A stretch of DNA of 64,000 nucleotides from NCBI GenBank assembly GCA_014155875.1, contig JACEFZ010004157.1, forward strand, positions 122,501-186,500, read 5' to 3'. Positions 25,421 through 38,590 of the stretch are shown here, piece by piece. Numbering within the stretch: position 1 is the stretch's first letter; the number at the start of each line of letters is the position of its first letter. Below the pieces are notes generated by a model that ran no database searches, was not told where the DNA came from, and was given only the letters and a program-made list of their open reading frames with translations. The DNA comes from Cepaea nemoralis (taxonomy: Eukaryota > Mollusca > Gastropoda > Stylommatophora > Helicidae). Made by a program: the position numbers and the translations under genes.

Positions 25421-27135
25421 GAATTAAGAAATCTTAAAACTGATGGACAAAAGAATACAAAACAAAGTAAAAATGACAAACAAGAATATGCTAAGATAAA
25501 TAAAGAAATAAAAGATAAATGTGGGAAGGCTAAAGAAAGTTGGTTAAACGAGCAATGCAAAAAAATTGAATTAAATTCCATTAAAGATACAAAAAATATG
25601 CACAGACAAATCAGTGATCTTACAGGAAGAAAAATAAGAATAAATACAGGGTGTTTGAAATCAAAAACAGGAAAGATATTATTAGAGGAAGATGCTATAA
25701 TTAAGAAGTGGAATGAGTATATAAGAGAATTATATGATGGAGAAAGGGAAGAATTAACAGAAGATAGTAACTTAGAAGGTCCACCTATTCTGAAAGAAGA
25801 AGTCACTAACACTATGAAACGTATGAAGAAAGGAAAAAACAGCTGGGCCAGATGAAATCACAATAGAAGAATTCGAAGTATTGGGAAAATTTAGAGTAGA
25901 TATATTAACCAAAATGGTGAATGATATTTACAGCAGTGGATATTTACCCAGTGATATACTGAAATCTGTATTTATAGCTATACCAAAAAGGCCAGGCGCA
26001 ATTGATTGTGAAGGTTTTCGTACAATTAACCTTATAAACCATATCACTAAGCTTCTACTCAGAATCATAATGAGAAGAACCAACAAGAAATAAAAATGGA
26101 AATTAGTGAAGAACAGTATGGATTTGTGGAAGGAAAGGGCACAAAAAATGCAATTTATACATTACGGACACTAATAGAAAGGTCAATAGAGAAACAGAGA
26201 GACATATATTTGTGCTTCATAGATTATATTAAGGCATTTGATAAAGTAAAACATGATGAACTGATTAAAATGTTGGAAGATATCAACGTTCATGGAAAAG
26301 ATTTAAGAAAAATAAAGAATGTTTACTGGAACCAAATAGTAGCAATTAAAATGGGAAATAAAGAGGGTAGTTACAACAGATAAAGCTAGGAGTACGACAA
26401 GGGTGTGTCTTGTCACCAGATCTTTTCTCCCTGTATAGCGAAATAATAATGAGAGAGACCAAAGAGATGCCAGGAATACTATTTGGAGGTTATAATATAA
26501 ATAATATACGCTATGCAGATGACACAGTATTGGTGGCGGATAATTCAACAGAACTACAACAATTATTAGACGTTGTAGTAACAGAGAGTGCAAGGAAAGG
26601 ACTCTCCTTGAATATCAAGAAAACAGTAACAATGGTAATATCAAAGAAAATGGTGACACCAAAATGTGACATAGAAATAGAAGGGAAAATCCTTAATCAA
26701 GTGGATAATTTTAGATACCTAGGGGCATTTATAACATCAGATGGAAGATGTACAACAGAGATTAGGAGCAGAATAGGGCAGGCAAACGCCGCATTTCAGG
26801 AAATGAAGAGTATCTTATGCAATAAGTCACTATCACTGAATGTAAGAAAGAGAGTGCTGAAATGCTATGTAGAACCAGTTTTGCTGTATGGCAGTGAATC
26901 TTGGAATGTAAATGAACAAATTAAGAAGAAATTAGAAGCAACAGAGATGTGGTTTCTGAGACGAATGTTGCGAATTCCTTGGACTGCCAGAGTAACTAAC
27001 GACGACTCCTGAAACAGGCTAATGAAACTAAAACATTATATACAACAATAAGACAGAGACAAACAGCTTTCTTTGGTCACGTGATGAGAAGAGAGGCATT
27101 GGAGAACATCGTAACAACTGGAAAGATCGAGGGAA
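25415..27135 (+). pseudogene. RTE reverse transcriptase and C-terminal region
   Basis: This spans frames 25415-25855, 25881-26093, 26096-26383 and 26410-27012. Motifs in order: VTNTMKRMKKGKN, then after a shift VFIAIPKRPGAIDCEGFRTI, QYGFVEGKGTKNAIYTLR, CFIDYIKAFDKVKHDEL, GVRQGCVLSPDLFSLYSE, IRYADDTVLVADN (catalytic YADD), FRYLGAFI and WFLRRMLRIPWT. A last frame to about 27270 has TAFFGHVMRREALE and the basic GKRGRGRP, as in other RTE ends in this window. At least four frame breaks are present. Confidence 0.9.
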
Positions 27136-27282
27136 AGAGAGGCAGAGGCAGACCATGAGAAATGATGCTGGATGGATTGAGACGGTGGCATGGAGGAATA
27201 TCAGCAGCAGAGTTGATCCAGAAAACCAAAGACCGAGATCTATGGAGAGCCATGAACGCCTACACCAGTCGGCATGGCACTT

Positions 27283-27431
<149 letters not shown>

Positions 27432-27840
27432 TATCATGTTGACGTGTCTTACTTTATTAAAAGCCTTTGGGTAGTCTATAAAGCAAAAAATTTAGATCTT
27501 TATTTACTTCTATAGAACGTTCAGTTAATTTTCTCAGCATATACACAGCGTTAAATGTACATTTGTCTTGTAGAAACTCACATTGTTCTTCTCCTATTTC
27601 GGGTTATGTTTTCTTCCTAACACTTTGCATGATAATTCACAGCAAAATCTTTACGATGTGGCTCATTATACTAATTATTGGATGTTGATCACATTCCAAG
27701 GCTCCTGATTTCTTTGGGATTGAGATAAAAATATAATTACATAATTCAGGATATATATCTGTAGTATTGTGACATAATGTCTCATGGACGTCCACATCCC
27801 CAATCCACATACATTTCTCAATACTCATAAGTTCCAAACG
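27432..27840 (-). mobile_element. RTE-like LINE, 5' part of the split older copy
   Basis: Minus-strand peptide includes FISIPKKSGALECDQH and IISIMSHIVKILL (27837-27637), then YPKAFNKVRHVNMIKILA up to the insertion point. It joins in register with DKILADIKIDRKDL on the other side of the insert. It is 5'-truncated near 27840. Confidence 0.85.
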
Positions 27841-29119
27841 TAAACCATCTTGATAACCCTATCTATAAATACCATCGAATGTTCTAGAACAGGGGAAGGT
27901 AGATGAACGGTGGAGACCCTTCTTTTGATTGGCTGACCCGAAGGCGAGTAACGCTGTTTTGTAGGACAACGCTTCCTTAGCCTAGGAGTCGAAGAATTGA
28001 CTCTAACTAGATAGGATGTGTCAACGATGCAGTGATAAAACATGCCCTAATCTTTCTCTAGGATTTAGTCTTCTACACCTCAGAGAATGAGGAGGGTGGA
28101 AAGGCCTTCAATTACCAGGACAACCCCATTGAAGTCCTGGGCTTTAACCTTCAATCCAGCTTTATAATATGGACACTCCAAAGGTTACCGCAGGGCCTCA
28201 GGTCGAAATACTCAGCCAAAATCCAAATTATTTCTGGCCGATGCAGATGGCACTGATAAAGGTTCCATAAAAAGCCTAACATGCAGGGATACTCTCCATG
28301 TTTATGAATGTTCCATGGATGTACCTTCAAGATAACTTCAAGAGATCACCCTAGGTATTGAGAGATCACCTGGTTTCAGCACGCCTCTACTGCCTATGGG
28401 TGGATGTCAATTGTGTGTACCTGGAGCCTACCATATTTCTCCTCAAGCCAAGATTGTTGGGACATCTTGAGGTTGATTCCAGTTGTTATTAGCTGTAAAG
28501 CATTGCGGAAAAGGAGGATAGTACATAGAGCTATTCATTCATTCACAAATGGATTATTAATTAACTAAGTGGTGTAACTTCAGTACCATTCTGTAACCTA
28601 GGGGAGATAGACTGGCAAAGAAGACTGCTGTGGTATATTGGGTTTAGATCTCCATTAACTGGAATCGTCAGAAAGTCGTACCGAATTATTATTATACTCA
28701 ACGCATGACTAATCCCAGTTGTCAGCTTCTCGGGCAGTCTACTCACCATTGAGAAGTCATGATTATCATGTCATAAAACTCGTCACAGTAGGGAATAGGC
28801 TTACATGGGAAACTCATGGGGGAAACTGCAACCTGGAACTTTCCCATCACCCTTTACAGGTGATAACAGGATGTACACAGACCAGGATATCAGTGGGTCC
28901 CTATGCTTGCCCAATATTATACATTTTACAATGTGTTACCCTCATTGACAGTTGAAGAAATGATACATGCCTTAATTGAGTGTTGTGTAGGAGAACTTAG
29001 AGAGTAGAGATGTGAGGGAGGAGTGTGTTTTGTTTTAAATTGATGCTCTATTTGGGATATTGGGTGATGTATTCTGGTTTTTCATAAATTATGTCAACTA
29101 TCTTACATAAAAACTACTG
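27841..29119. other. Spacer, nothing recognised
   Basis: No reading frame, repeat or RNA could be supported. Confidence 0.4.
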
Positions 29120-29216
29120 AGCGTAATCTTGCCAAGAAATCAACAGACAGCTGAAAGATGCTGCTGTTGACAGCGATGTCCTGTAAAAGGATATGCGAAT
29201 TAAAAAAAAAAAAAAT
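29120..29216 (+). mobile_element. SINE fragment (3' part with poly-A)
   Basis: It contains ACTACTGAGCGTAATCTTGC, CAACAGACAGCTGAAAGATG and TGTCCTGTAAAAGGATATGC, then an A-run. It matches the tails of the SINE copies at 34107 and 39109. The tRNA-like head is missing. Confidence 0.85.
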
Positions 29217-29969
29217 CTTACATAAAAACCCAGATTGAAGTGTGAAGCGTTGGCAATATGAAGCCTGATTCGTCACTTGACCCCAAAGAACATTAATAAA
29301 GTTATGATAGTAAGAGAACAGTTTTGGGGTACATGTCTCTGTGGTTGTATTGTATAACTGTTGTGATATACATCATTTTTGTGAATGAATTGTCCAACTG
29401 TTGTCAAGCATCTTTCATGGTGACTATTTATTCTACTGTTGTTGTTGATTACTGATATTGTGGAAGTCCTATATATATGTTGTCAAGTATCTCTCATGAT
29501 GTATGACTTGTCCAACTGTTGGTATAACCATTTCCTGGTGAATGTGTCAAGATCCTGTCATGTAAATGTCTTGTTCAACCCGTGTAAAGCACAGTGATTG
29601 TTGATGTTTATGTTCACTAAAATGGTACAGTTTAGTCAAATTGTCCAAGTGGTCATTTGTTCAAGTGTCTTGTGTCACTAGTAATGATATTAAGAATGAT
29701 ATCAAAAATGAGGTTGGCAAAAAGAGCACAGTCAACAGGATAGATGAGGGACCAGCTTTTTCATTTATTGCTGTGACTAACTGCCACGATCTCTATAATC
29801 TAGAAGAGGAATCATCTAATAATAATTCTGTGTGAACTTAAACTTAGGTCTAATTTCTCACAGTGGGGGTACTCGATTAGCCAAATTCTAAATTGTTTCT
29901 CTAGAAGGGTTTTGCGGGAAAGGTTATCTATGCCTCTAGACAAAATTTGCTGTTACTAACCTGTATCTT
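29217..29969. other. Spacer with loose 50-70-bp repeats
   Basis: TTGTCCAACTGTTG and TCAAGTATCTCTCATG-like words recur between 29380 and 29590, which looks like an old degenerate minisatellite. No gene was seen. Confidence 0.4.
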
Positions 29970-31440
29970 TCATAAATATATATATTTTATAGAACTTCAC
30001 CCATTGGAGCTTCTGTAATTATCTATACCCCCACGAAAAACCTCACAAGTATCATATATTGTGTTCACCAGTCTGGTCACTTGGTCTATTCCATATTCTT
30101 TTAAGGCATTGATAATTTCTGTTGTGATGTTGTATGACCCAAGTGTTTTGCCCGTTTTCATATTGTTAAGAGCATTTTGAACTTTCATCTTTAAAATTGA
30201 GGTCCTTTATTATTATGTCGAATATCATACATGTTCGCTTTTATTTTAGGCAACTTGTTGATGTAAGTGTTCTTTTATTAGTAACTTCCTGAATCCTTGT
30301 GTCCATTAATTTGGTATTTTTACTGTTGTGTTGTTTTTACATTTCTATGGAATTTTTCTCGCGCCATGCTTCTTTTGCCTCCTTACATAATGTTCAGAAT
30401 CTTCGGTGAATCTCTAAATATGTGTCATGATTATTATTGTTGTGTCTTCTTATTTCTTTTAGTTGTAAAAAAGTTCTTCAGTCATCCTTTTCTTAAGACC
30501 AGCCTTCTTTAATTTTTGAATAGTTGTTTCTGCAGTCAAACTGATTGAATTCTTCAGCATTTTCCATTAATCTATGTTGACATTGTCATGTATTTTCCTG
30601 TTTTTGCTTCTTTTTTTCTCTTCAAAATACACAGATCATAGTTAGAGTTTCCTGGTGTATATTTGACTTTCTTTAATTTTACCTTCAATGGGCCTGTATG
30701 CAATCTGTGATCAATGTAACAGTCTGCATTAGAAACTGTTTTTCGCTATTGTTAACGCATTTCGAAACCTTCTGCCAATCAGGAGTAACCAATCTGGTTT
30801 CAATTCCTGCTGCCAGGACTCCTCCATGTCCATAATCTTCTAAGATGTTGCTTAAACCGGGTGTTTCCGATAATCATTTCCTGCTCTTTTGATCATTCTA
30901 CAAGTATGTATCCTCGTTCGTTTTGTTCTCCCAAACCACGTTTGGCTACCATGCATCCATTGCTTTAATTTCCTACTTTTGCATTGAAGTCACCCATTAT
31001 ATTTAATTCTATATTTTTACATTTGTTCAACGCATTCTCCATGTCATTATAAAATTTCTCTATAGATCTTCACTGCTTTCTCCTTTTGGGGTATATATTT
31101 GAATGATGTTTATGTTACAAGGTCTAACACTTAATTTTATCAATAGAACCCTGTCTGACACTGCCCAATATACTTTAACAGATTTTGATGTTTGCAGATC
31201 CAAAATTATTGCTATACCTCTTTGTCTTTCTTCTCCCCTAGAATAAATAATCTTAAAAGCCTCCCCTGGCTTAATCCCTGTTCCTTTCCATCTCGTCTCG
31301 TACATTCCTAATATATTAATACTATCTCTTCCCGTTTCGTGTTTGATGTTATCAAATTTTCCGCCTTCGCTTACAGGTGGAATATTCCATGTCGCTAATT
31401 TCAGTGTTGGTGTCCTTTTCTTATGACGATCTGTGATTAG
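29970..31440 (-). mobile_element. Degenerate RTE-like LINE (endonuclease plus RT start)
   Basis: On minus, from 31440: LATWNIPPVSEGGKFD and SINILGMYETRWKGTG (endonuclease N-terminus), then IIQIYTPKGES (31305-31060). Much further on comes VQNALNNMKTGKTLGSYNI and ALKEYGIDQVTRLVNTIYDT (30188-29997), the RT finger region. The RT core and 3' end are absent. Many stops lie between. Confidence 0.8.
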
Positions 31441-32769
31441 ACGAATCTCGATAAACTAGGAATCTTTAAAGAAGGTATTTTGCCATTGTTTTTTTTTTTT
31501 TTAAATTTCTTGGCAGTGACCTTTCTGGTGAGACCGTAGCCAGTGTCCCATTGAAGAAATCGTCTGCATACCGTCGCGAACCATGAGACCATAACTATAG
31601 TCCATTTACAAATGATTGGCCTCATTCACGACCATTCTTCTTTCTTTTTTTTTTTTTTTGGGGGGGGGGGGGGGACTATTTGTTGCATCGTTATAAAATT
31701 GTCCCTGCTGTCTTATATTTACCCCCACCCAAGGAATATGTATTTGATAGGTCCAAAGGCAACTTAAATCAAGGAAATCAGCGTCATTTCTTTGATGTTT
31801 TGGCGAAAATGTAGTGATTTCACGCTAACAAACTTGTTTTACAGTAATGCCCGTCAATTCGGGTGAAGACACATGGCGTATCCCTACTCGTATGGAGTGG
31901 GTGCAATGTGTAATATTAACAAAGACCGAGAATTTACAGAGACATATGGTAAATAATGTGGAATAGAAATGGAAATGGACAGGAAAGTAAAAGGAATATA
32001 TTTCTTACCGTATTTTTCATCTCCTTCTTGTTTCTTCAGCTGCTGGTTAATAATGTGCACACAAGGAGTCATGTTGCTAGGATGCATTTAGCTTGTGATA
32101 TGGGGTTGGTGAAAGCTTCCAAACAGCCGTTCGTTAATGTACGTATGGAGTGATCAGAGATAATACTGCAATTTAGTCATCATGTGTAAATTTTTATGGA
32201 CCTGTTCAGCTGTCTGTGTAGATTGTTCACACGTGCACATGGGTGATAGAACCACTTTGAGTCTTCGTGAAGGATTGTCGACTCTGATGTTTACTGTTCA
32301 GTGATGGAACACCTGTTTTGCACAACGAATATAGCTGTGAATGTCTCTGTAGTGGGCTTCCTTCTTAACGACCAAGATGTTGGCCCTCTTTTCATTGAAG
32401 TTTATAGATTGATTCGTATGTTCGTGTGTTGTCCCCTAATTTGACAACGTGTTTGTTCTCACCCTTCCTTGTTATGCCACATTATGTCAGTTTCCACCAC
32501 AATATTACACTTCTGTTGGTATTCAATGCGTTTAGTGTTATTTCTTTTTCAAGTTGTTTGTCACCGTTGAGGGCTTGGGGAACTTAAAATTCATCAGTGT
32601 GGAGTGCAAACTGTTGCTATGGACAAGTTGTATTGTTTGTGCCGATGCTGTAATATTTAGGACCTGCAATTCTTCTGAATAGTTGGATCAAAAATATCTC
32701 AATATGTTTGCACATGGGTTAATGTCTGCGATCTGCCCAGACCTTAGTCTGTTTCGAACGATTCCAGTA
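31441..32769. other. Spacer with homopolymer runs
   Basis: Poly-T (about 31491-31502) and T13 followed by G14 (about 31648-31674) are present. No gene or structured repeat was seen. Confidence 0.4.
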
Positions 32770-33815
32770 GGTTGATGACTGCTCTCTGTTGCATAAAATT
32801 CAATCCATCTTTTCTCCAATAGTCATCTTCCTCTTTCAACACATGGTCCTCACATTTTTTTCCAGTAACTTGTATCATTATTTAATAGCGAGGACTGGAT
32901 TAGTATCTTGACGATACACAAGTTGAATGTAGTATTGTCAGCTGCCAACTGTTCTTTAATATTAGATCACACAAGTTCTAAAGAGTTTAAATGAGAATCG
33001 TACTGCGGAAGTCTCAAGCACCTATGGCCACGCTCTTCTATGAACTTGTCGATTTGATAAGTCCTGCTGTTTTGCGCCTGTTTTATAAGGGACAACAATT
33101 CTAGCTTGAAATACGTTTCTGGAAATGTTTTCCCTTCGGAGCCATATCTTTATTGCTTCCTTTGTTCTCGATGTCGTAGGTATTTTGTCTTCTTGGGCAA
33201 CAACATTGTGATATGATGCATTGTCCATAATTAGACAAGACGGTCTATCTACGGATGGAAGCACTGTATTCTCGAGCCAATCTCTAAATGCATTACCACT
33301 AATCTCATTATAATCCCTATTGCCTGTATGCTTGATACGAACACGAGTCTAGCATTCTGTAGTAAGCTATTACGAGTACTACAAGCATGGGATATAACAA
33401 AACGCTGTCCTTTGCTACTGTGCACATATCGCTTTCTCTTTTCATCGACTGATTGCCATTACTTTTAACTTGTGTGATGCGCATTGATCCATGTTTCATC
33501 CAAATACACTATGTCATAATGTTCTTTGCACATTACCTTATTTCACGTTGTTATTTACTCCTCATGGCTTCTAAATGCGGTTGCTCGCAAATGGTATTTC
33601 TACCTCCTTTGTTCTTTCTAAACGTGAAGCCTAATTTTTATAATTTTCCATAAAGTTGTTTTGGGTAGCTCTATGTCATGGTTCTTTCTCAAAGAAACCC
33701 TAAGCTTTCTAACAGTAGCTATTTCTTTAGCATCCATCATTTTTAAAATAGCTCTCATAGGACATCCTTGTCAAAGCTGTCTAAAATTGCCTTTCTACCT
33801 TGTCTTTCCTCTCGT
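32770..33815 (-). pseudogene. Degenerate DDE transposase, Tc1/mariner-IS630-like
   Basis: Minus-strand blocks in broken frames: RKNHDIELPKT-like text near 33680, VYLDETWINAHHTSKKEWQS near 33515-33450 (first Asp), GNAFRDWLENTVLPSVDRPS then LIMDNASYHN near 33290-33200 (second Asp), EAIKIWLRRENI, and CLRLPQYDSHLNSLELV near 33020-32970 (acidic third residue). The spacing and the YLDETW, DNASYH and LN.(L)EL signatures are those of IS630/Tc1-mariner-related transposases common in invertebrates. Terminal repeats were not found. Stops in every frame show it is dead. Confidence 0.75.
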
Positions 33816-34094
33816 GCCTAAGTTGGCACATAGGGCAGAAGTCGTGGCTCTCTATGTTTGTGCGGGACGTCAAACATTTGAAGCCAGAAATCTGATTCTG
33901 TGTTTGCTTGGTCAACCCCCTCCCCCCCCCCCCTTTTTTCCGCTGACGTCACAATCATGAAATTTGCTACACAGAAAGAAAATTCACCGACACAGAAGGA
34001 AATAATTACAAACCGCAACATGAACCATCACAATTATAACCAAGGCTGAATAACTAGGTTGAACGATGTTGCGAGTTTAGTTATTTTCCTGTTC

Positions 34095-34106
34095 TACTTA
34101 TTGGAT
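34095..34106. repeat. SINE target duplication, left
   Basis: TACTTATTGGAT, exact copy at 34346-34357. Confidence 0.85.
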
Positions 34107-34345
34107 GCCGGTCTCTCTGGCCGAGGGGTTACAACACTTTCTCCGTAATCCCGTTTATCACGCAGTCTCGTAGTGGGCGAGAGCTGGGAGCTGTTCGTCC
34201 CCCGCTGGTGACTTGCGGGATAACAGAGCCGGTCGCTCAGAAAGCAATGGCAAACTACTGAGCGTAATCTTGCCAAGAGATCAACAGACAGCTGAAAGAT
34301 GCTGCTGTTGACAGCAATGTCCTGTAAAGGATATGCAAAACATTT
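34107..34345 (+). mobile_element. tRNA-derived SINE with target duplications
   Basis: 239 bp. The head has an A-box-like CTGGCCGAGGGGTTA and a worn B box. The body holds CTTGCGGGATAACAGAGCCGG and AGAAAGCAATGGCAAACTAC, then TAATCTTGCCAAGAGATCAA, ending TGTCCTGTAAAGGATATGC. It is flanked by 12-bp duplications TACTTATTGGAT. Non-coding, and mobilised by a LINE. Confidence 0.88.
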
Positions 34346-34684
34346 TACTTATTGGATTGGTGTTATACCCAAAGTTTAAGAATAAGTGTGTCACTCGAGT
34401 GGTGAGGTGGGCAACATTACGTCTGTCGTCTGTCCCCCCCTCCCCCCGGGGGGTATTTCCTTGTACCCATCTAAGGTTGGCCGATCTGGCTTTAAAAAAC
34501 ATCCGCCTCCATGCGATGTCCAAGCCTTCTGTCTCATATGCTGCCAATCGTTTCTGACATTGCTGTTCCTCCATGCCATGATGTCGAACTTTCCAGCATC
34601 TTCTCTCTTGGTCAATTCTCGCGTCTCCTCCGCTCCATCTTTTCCGTCGTGATGACATACTTTAGCTTTCCACTTCTCATGACA

Positions 34685-34692
34685 TGCTAACA
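34685..34692. repeat. hAT target duplication, left (TGCTAACA)
   Basis: 8 bp, exact copy at 35131-35138. Confidence 0.92.
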
Positions 34693-35130
34693 CAGTAGTT
34701 CTCAACTGATGGGGAATTTCCCCCCCCCCCCCTCAAAGGAGAATTGTAGGGTTTCCGGGAGGGGGGATGAAGATTATTTCAATATCGGGTTAATACAAGA
34801 ACCGATTACTTGATATTGTTTTTCTCTTCATACTTTACGGTTCTGTACGTCTCATCCTTCTAAAATTCATTTTATAAAGTAAGCAGACGCACAAATCACG
34901 TTGTATGTGGACGTCTAGACTTGTTTTGGTATGTGCTTCCATTAATACGTATACTGTGTAGGGGCAGGAGCGGGAGGGGGGGGGGGTTAGGTAGGAAATA
35001 CGAGGAGGGTATGATATTGCGAAAATATGGTGAAGGGGAGCACGGGCCAAATTTTTAGGTAGGAAATATGAAAGACGTTCTGAAAATATGGTGAAGGGGG
35101 GCAGGGGCCAAACAAGGTTGAGAACCACTG
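34693..35130. mobile_element. Non-autonomous hAT transposon (MITE), copy 1
   Basis: 438 bp with inverted ends CAGTAGTTCTCAACT and the complement of CAGTGGTTCTCAACC, flanked by 8-bp duplications TGCTAACA. The interior has poly-C and poly-G stretches and no coding capacity. A partial internal duplication (TTAGGTAGGAAATA... GGCCAAA, twice) makes it longer than copy 2. It needs a hAT transposase supplied from elsewhere; none is in the window. Confidence 0.93.
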
Positions 35131-35138
35131 TGCTAACA
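35131..35138. repeat. hAT target duplication, right (TGCTAACA)
   Basis: An exact match to 34685-34692. Confidence 0.92.
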
Positions 35139-35179
35139 GAATATGGACTGCCCACTTGTGATGATAATTACTAGTACTT

Positions 35180-35855
35180 TTTTAAGTTAACTTCTTTCAG
35201 GTTATTTGCTAAGTTAACTTCCCTCAAGTTATTTTGTAAGTTAACTTCTTTCAAGTTTTTGGTAAGTTAATTTCTTTCTAGTTACTTTGTGAGTTAACCT
35301 CTTACAAGTTATTTTGTAAGTTAACTTCTTTCAAGTTATTTGGTAAGTTAATTTCTTTCAAGTTAGTTTGTAAATTAACTCCTTTCAAGGTATGTTGTAT
35401 GTTAACTTCGTTCAAGTTATGTTGTAAATCAACTTCTTTCAAGTTATTTTGTAATTTAACTTCCTTCGACTTAATTTGTAAGTTAATTTCTTTCTAGTTA
35501 TTTGGTAAATTAGCTTCATTCAAGTTATTTTGTAAGTTATAATCTTTCAAGTTATGTTGTAAGTTAACTTCTTACAAGTTATTTTGTGAGCTAACTTCTT
35601 TCGACTTACTTTTAAAGTTAACTTCTTTCGAACTTAATTTGTATGTTAACTTCTTTCAAGTTATTTTGTAAGTTAACTTCGTTCAAGTTATTTGGTAAGT
35701 TAACTTCTTTAAAGTTATTAGGTAAGTTATCTTCTTTCAAGTTATTTTGTAAGTTAACTTCTTTCAAGTTATTTTGTAAGTTAACTTCGTTTAAGTTATT
35801 TTGTAAGTTATCTTCTGTCAAGTTATAACGTAAGTTAACTTCTTCCTAGTTATCG
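35180..35855. repeat. 27-bp minisatellite, about 25 copies
   Basis: The unit contains GTAAGTTAACTTCTTTCAAG followed by TTATTTT. 27 is a multiple of 3, so both strands give open frames with a 9-residue cycle (NNLKEVNLQ on minus, LTSFKLFCK on plus). Not a gene. Confidence 0.93.
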
Positions 35856-36385
35856 TGAGTACATTCTCATCATGCTTCTATAAAACCGCATATCCGCAGC
35901 TTGAACATAATTTCTGACTTGTCTGCTAATTGTCTATGATTCCCTTCCGTACATCGGCTCAACATATCTCTTAAGATAACCCTTTTTTTTCTCGCGTCGA
36001 TTGATATTGATTAATTGCACAGAATGTTCTACATCTTTTGAAATGCTACCTTTGCTTTGGCTGTTATATATTAAACATCCTTAAAACATCTTCCATCTAA
36101 CAAAACCCACATCCTTAATTGCATCGACTTGTTTCAGACTGGTTCCATTCAAACTGATGCTGCATTTGATTTTGTTTTTTCGTTAGTTTTGTTATTGTGG
36201 TGTGTGTGTTTGAAATCAAGCGTAGTACATACACATATTACTGCTTCTAGTACACTGGGCTAATTTTTGCGTGTGGATTAGCTTTCACCATTACCAGTGT
36301 CCCTCGCCATCAGGCGAACCCACTCCGACTTCAGAGGTACTTGTAAATTACTTGTCAAGGACGAGAAGTCATAAATTTAGTCCAA
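35856..36385. other. Spacer, nothing recognised
   Basis: AT-rich, no supported feature. Confidence 0.4.
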
Positions 36386-36472
36386 TTGACAGGTGTGGGG
36401 GTTGAACCTACTACATCGGCAACAGCACACCGGATGTTTAAGTACGAACACTCTTATCCATTCGGCCATGTT
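36386..36472 (-). mobile_element. tRNA-like SINE head
   Basis: On minus, ATGGCCGAATGGATAAGAG resembles an A box and TAGGTTCAACCCCCAC a B box, about 50-60 bp apart as in a tRNA with a variable arm. No anticodon arm or acceptor closure could be confirmed, so a SINE or tRNA relic is preferred over a functional tRNA. Confidence 0.5.
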
Positions 36473-38590
36473 GATCTCCGTTTGGGTATACAGTTATATA
36501 CATATGCAGTCCAAGGATCTCCGTTTGGGTATACAGTTATATACATATGCAGTCCAAGGATCTCCTCCGTTTGGGTGTACAGTTATATACATATGCAGTC
36601 CAAGGATCTCCGTTTGGGTATACAGTTATATACATATGCAGTCCAAGGATCTCCGTTTGGGTGTACAGTTATATACATATGCAGTCCAAGGACCCCAGTT
36701 TGGGTATACAGTTATATACATATGCAGTCCAAGGATCTCCGTTTGGGTGTACAGTTATATACATATGCAGTCCAAGGATCTCAGTTTGGGTGTACAGTTA
36801 TATACATATGCAGTCCAAGGATCTCCGTTTGGGTGTACAGTTATATACATATGCAGTCCAAGGATCTCCGTTTGGGTGTACAGTTATATACATATGCAGT
36901 CCAAGGATCTCCGTTTGGGTGTACAGTTATATACATATGCAGTCCAAGGATCTCCGTTTGGGTGTATAGTTATATACATAAGCAGTCCAAGGATCTCCGT
37001 TTGGGTGTATAGTTATATACATATGCAGTCCAAGGATCTCCGTTTGGGTATACAGTTATATACATATGCAGTCCAAGGATCTCCGTTTGGGTATACAGTT
37101 ATATACATATGCAGTCCAAGGATCTCCTCCGTTTGGGTGTACAGTTATATACATAAGCAGTCTAAGGATCTCCGTTTGGGTATACAGTTATATACATATG
37201 CAGTCCAAGGATCTCCGTTTGGGTATACAGTTATATACATAAGCAGTCCAAGGATCCCGTTTGGGTATACAGTTATATCTATAGCAGTCCAAGGATCTCC
37301 GTCTTTGGGTATACAGTTATATACTATATGCAGTCCCAAGGATTCTCTCCGTTTTGGGTAGCTACAGTTACTATACATAGCAGTCCAAGGATCTCCTCCG
37401 TTTGGGTTTGTACAGTTATATATCCAATCATGCAAGTCCTAAGGATCTCCGTTTGGGTATACAGTTATATACATAATGCAGTCCAAGGATCTCCGTTTGG
37501 GTTATACAGTCTATACTACATAATGCAGTCCAAGATCTCCGTTTGGTGGTGTATTACAGGTTATATACATATGCAGTCCAAGGATCTCCGTTTGGGTGTT
37601 TACAGTTATATACATATGCAGTCCAAGGATCTCCGTTTGGTGTATACAGTTATATACATAATGCAGTCCAAGGAATCTCCGTTTGGGTCTACAGTTATCT
37701 GACACTAATGCAGTTCACCAAGGATCTCCTTTTTGGGTTATACCAGTTATATACGATAATGCAGTCCAAGGATCTCCGTTTGGGTGTACAGTTATATACA
37801 TATGCAGTCCAAGGATCCCCGTTTGGGTTTACAGTTATATACATAAGCAGTCCAAGGATCTCCGTTTGGGTGTACAGTTATATACATAAGCAGTCCAAGG
37901 ACCCTAGTTTGGGTGTACAGTTATATACATATGCAGTCCAAGGATCTCCGTTTGGGTATACAGTTATATACATATGCAGTCCAAGGACCCCAGTTTGGGT
38001 GTACAGTTATATACATATGCAGTCCAAGGATCTCCGTTTGGGTATACAGTTATATACATATGCAGTCCAAGAATCTCCGTGTGGGTGTACAGCTATATAC
38101 ATGTGCAGTCCAAGGTTCTCCGTTTGGGTATACAGTTATATACATATGCAGTCCAAGGATCTCCGTTTGGGTATACAGTTATATACATATGCAGTCCAAG
38201 GATCTCCGTTTGGGTATACAGTTATATACATAAGCAGTCCAAGGATCTCCGTTTGGGTATACAGTTATATACATAAGCAGTCCAAGGATCTCCGTTTGGG
38301 TGTACAGTTATATACATAAGCAGTCCAAGGACCCCAGTTTGGGTGTACAGTTATATACATATGCAGTCCAAGGATCTCCGTTTGGGTATACAGTTATATA
38401 CATATGCAGTCCAAGGACCCCAGTTTGGGTGTACAGTTATATACATATGCAGTCCAAGGATCTCCGTTTGGGTATACAGTTATATACATATGCAGTCCAA
38501 GGATCTCAGTTTGGGTGTACAGTTATATACATATGCAGTCCAAGGATCTCAGTTTGGGTGTACAGTTATATACATATGCAGTCCAAGTAC
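36473..38590. repeat. 43-bp minisatellite, about 49 copies
   Basis: The unit reads GATCTCCGTTTGGGTGTACA, GTTATATACATATGCAGTCC, AAG. Variants include GACCCCAG and CATAAGCAG. All three plus frames are open in a 43-residue cycle (SPFGCTVIYICSPRISVWVY...), giving false frames up to 322 residues. Copies between about 37260 and 37780 are full of single-base insertions and deletions, unlike the neighbouring copies. Confidence 0.95.

Noticed and set aside
34281..34705. Overlapping open frames on both strands (75-125 residues)
   Set aside because: They cover a SINE end and G/C runs by the hAT MITE. No family resemblance, and both strands are open by composition.
36386..36472. A functional tRNA gene on minus
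   Set aside because: A- and B-box-like words are present, but acceptor-stem pairing and a clear anticodon arm could not be built. A SINE or tRNA relic is safer.
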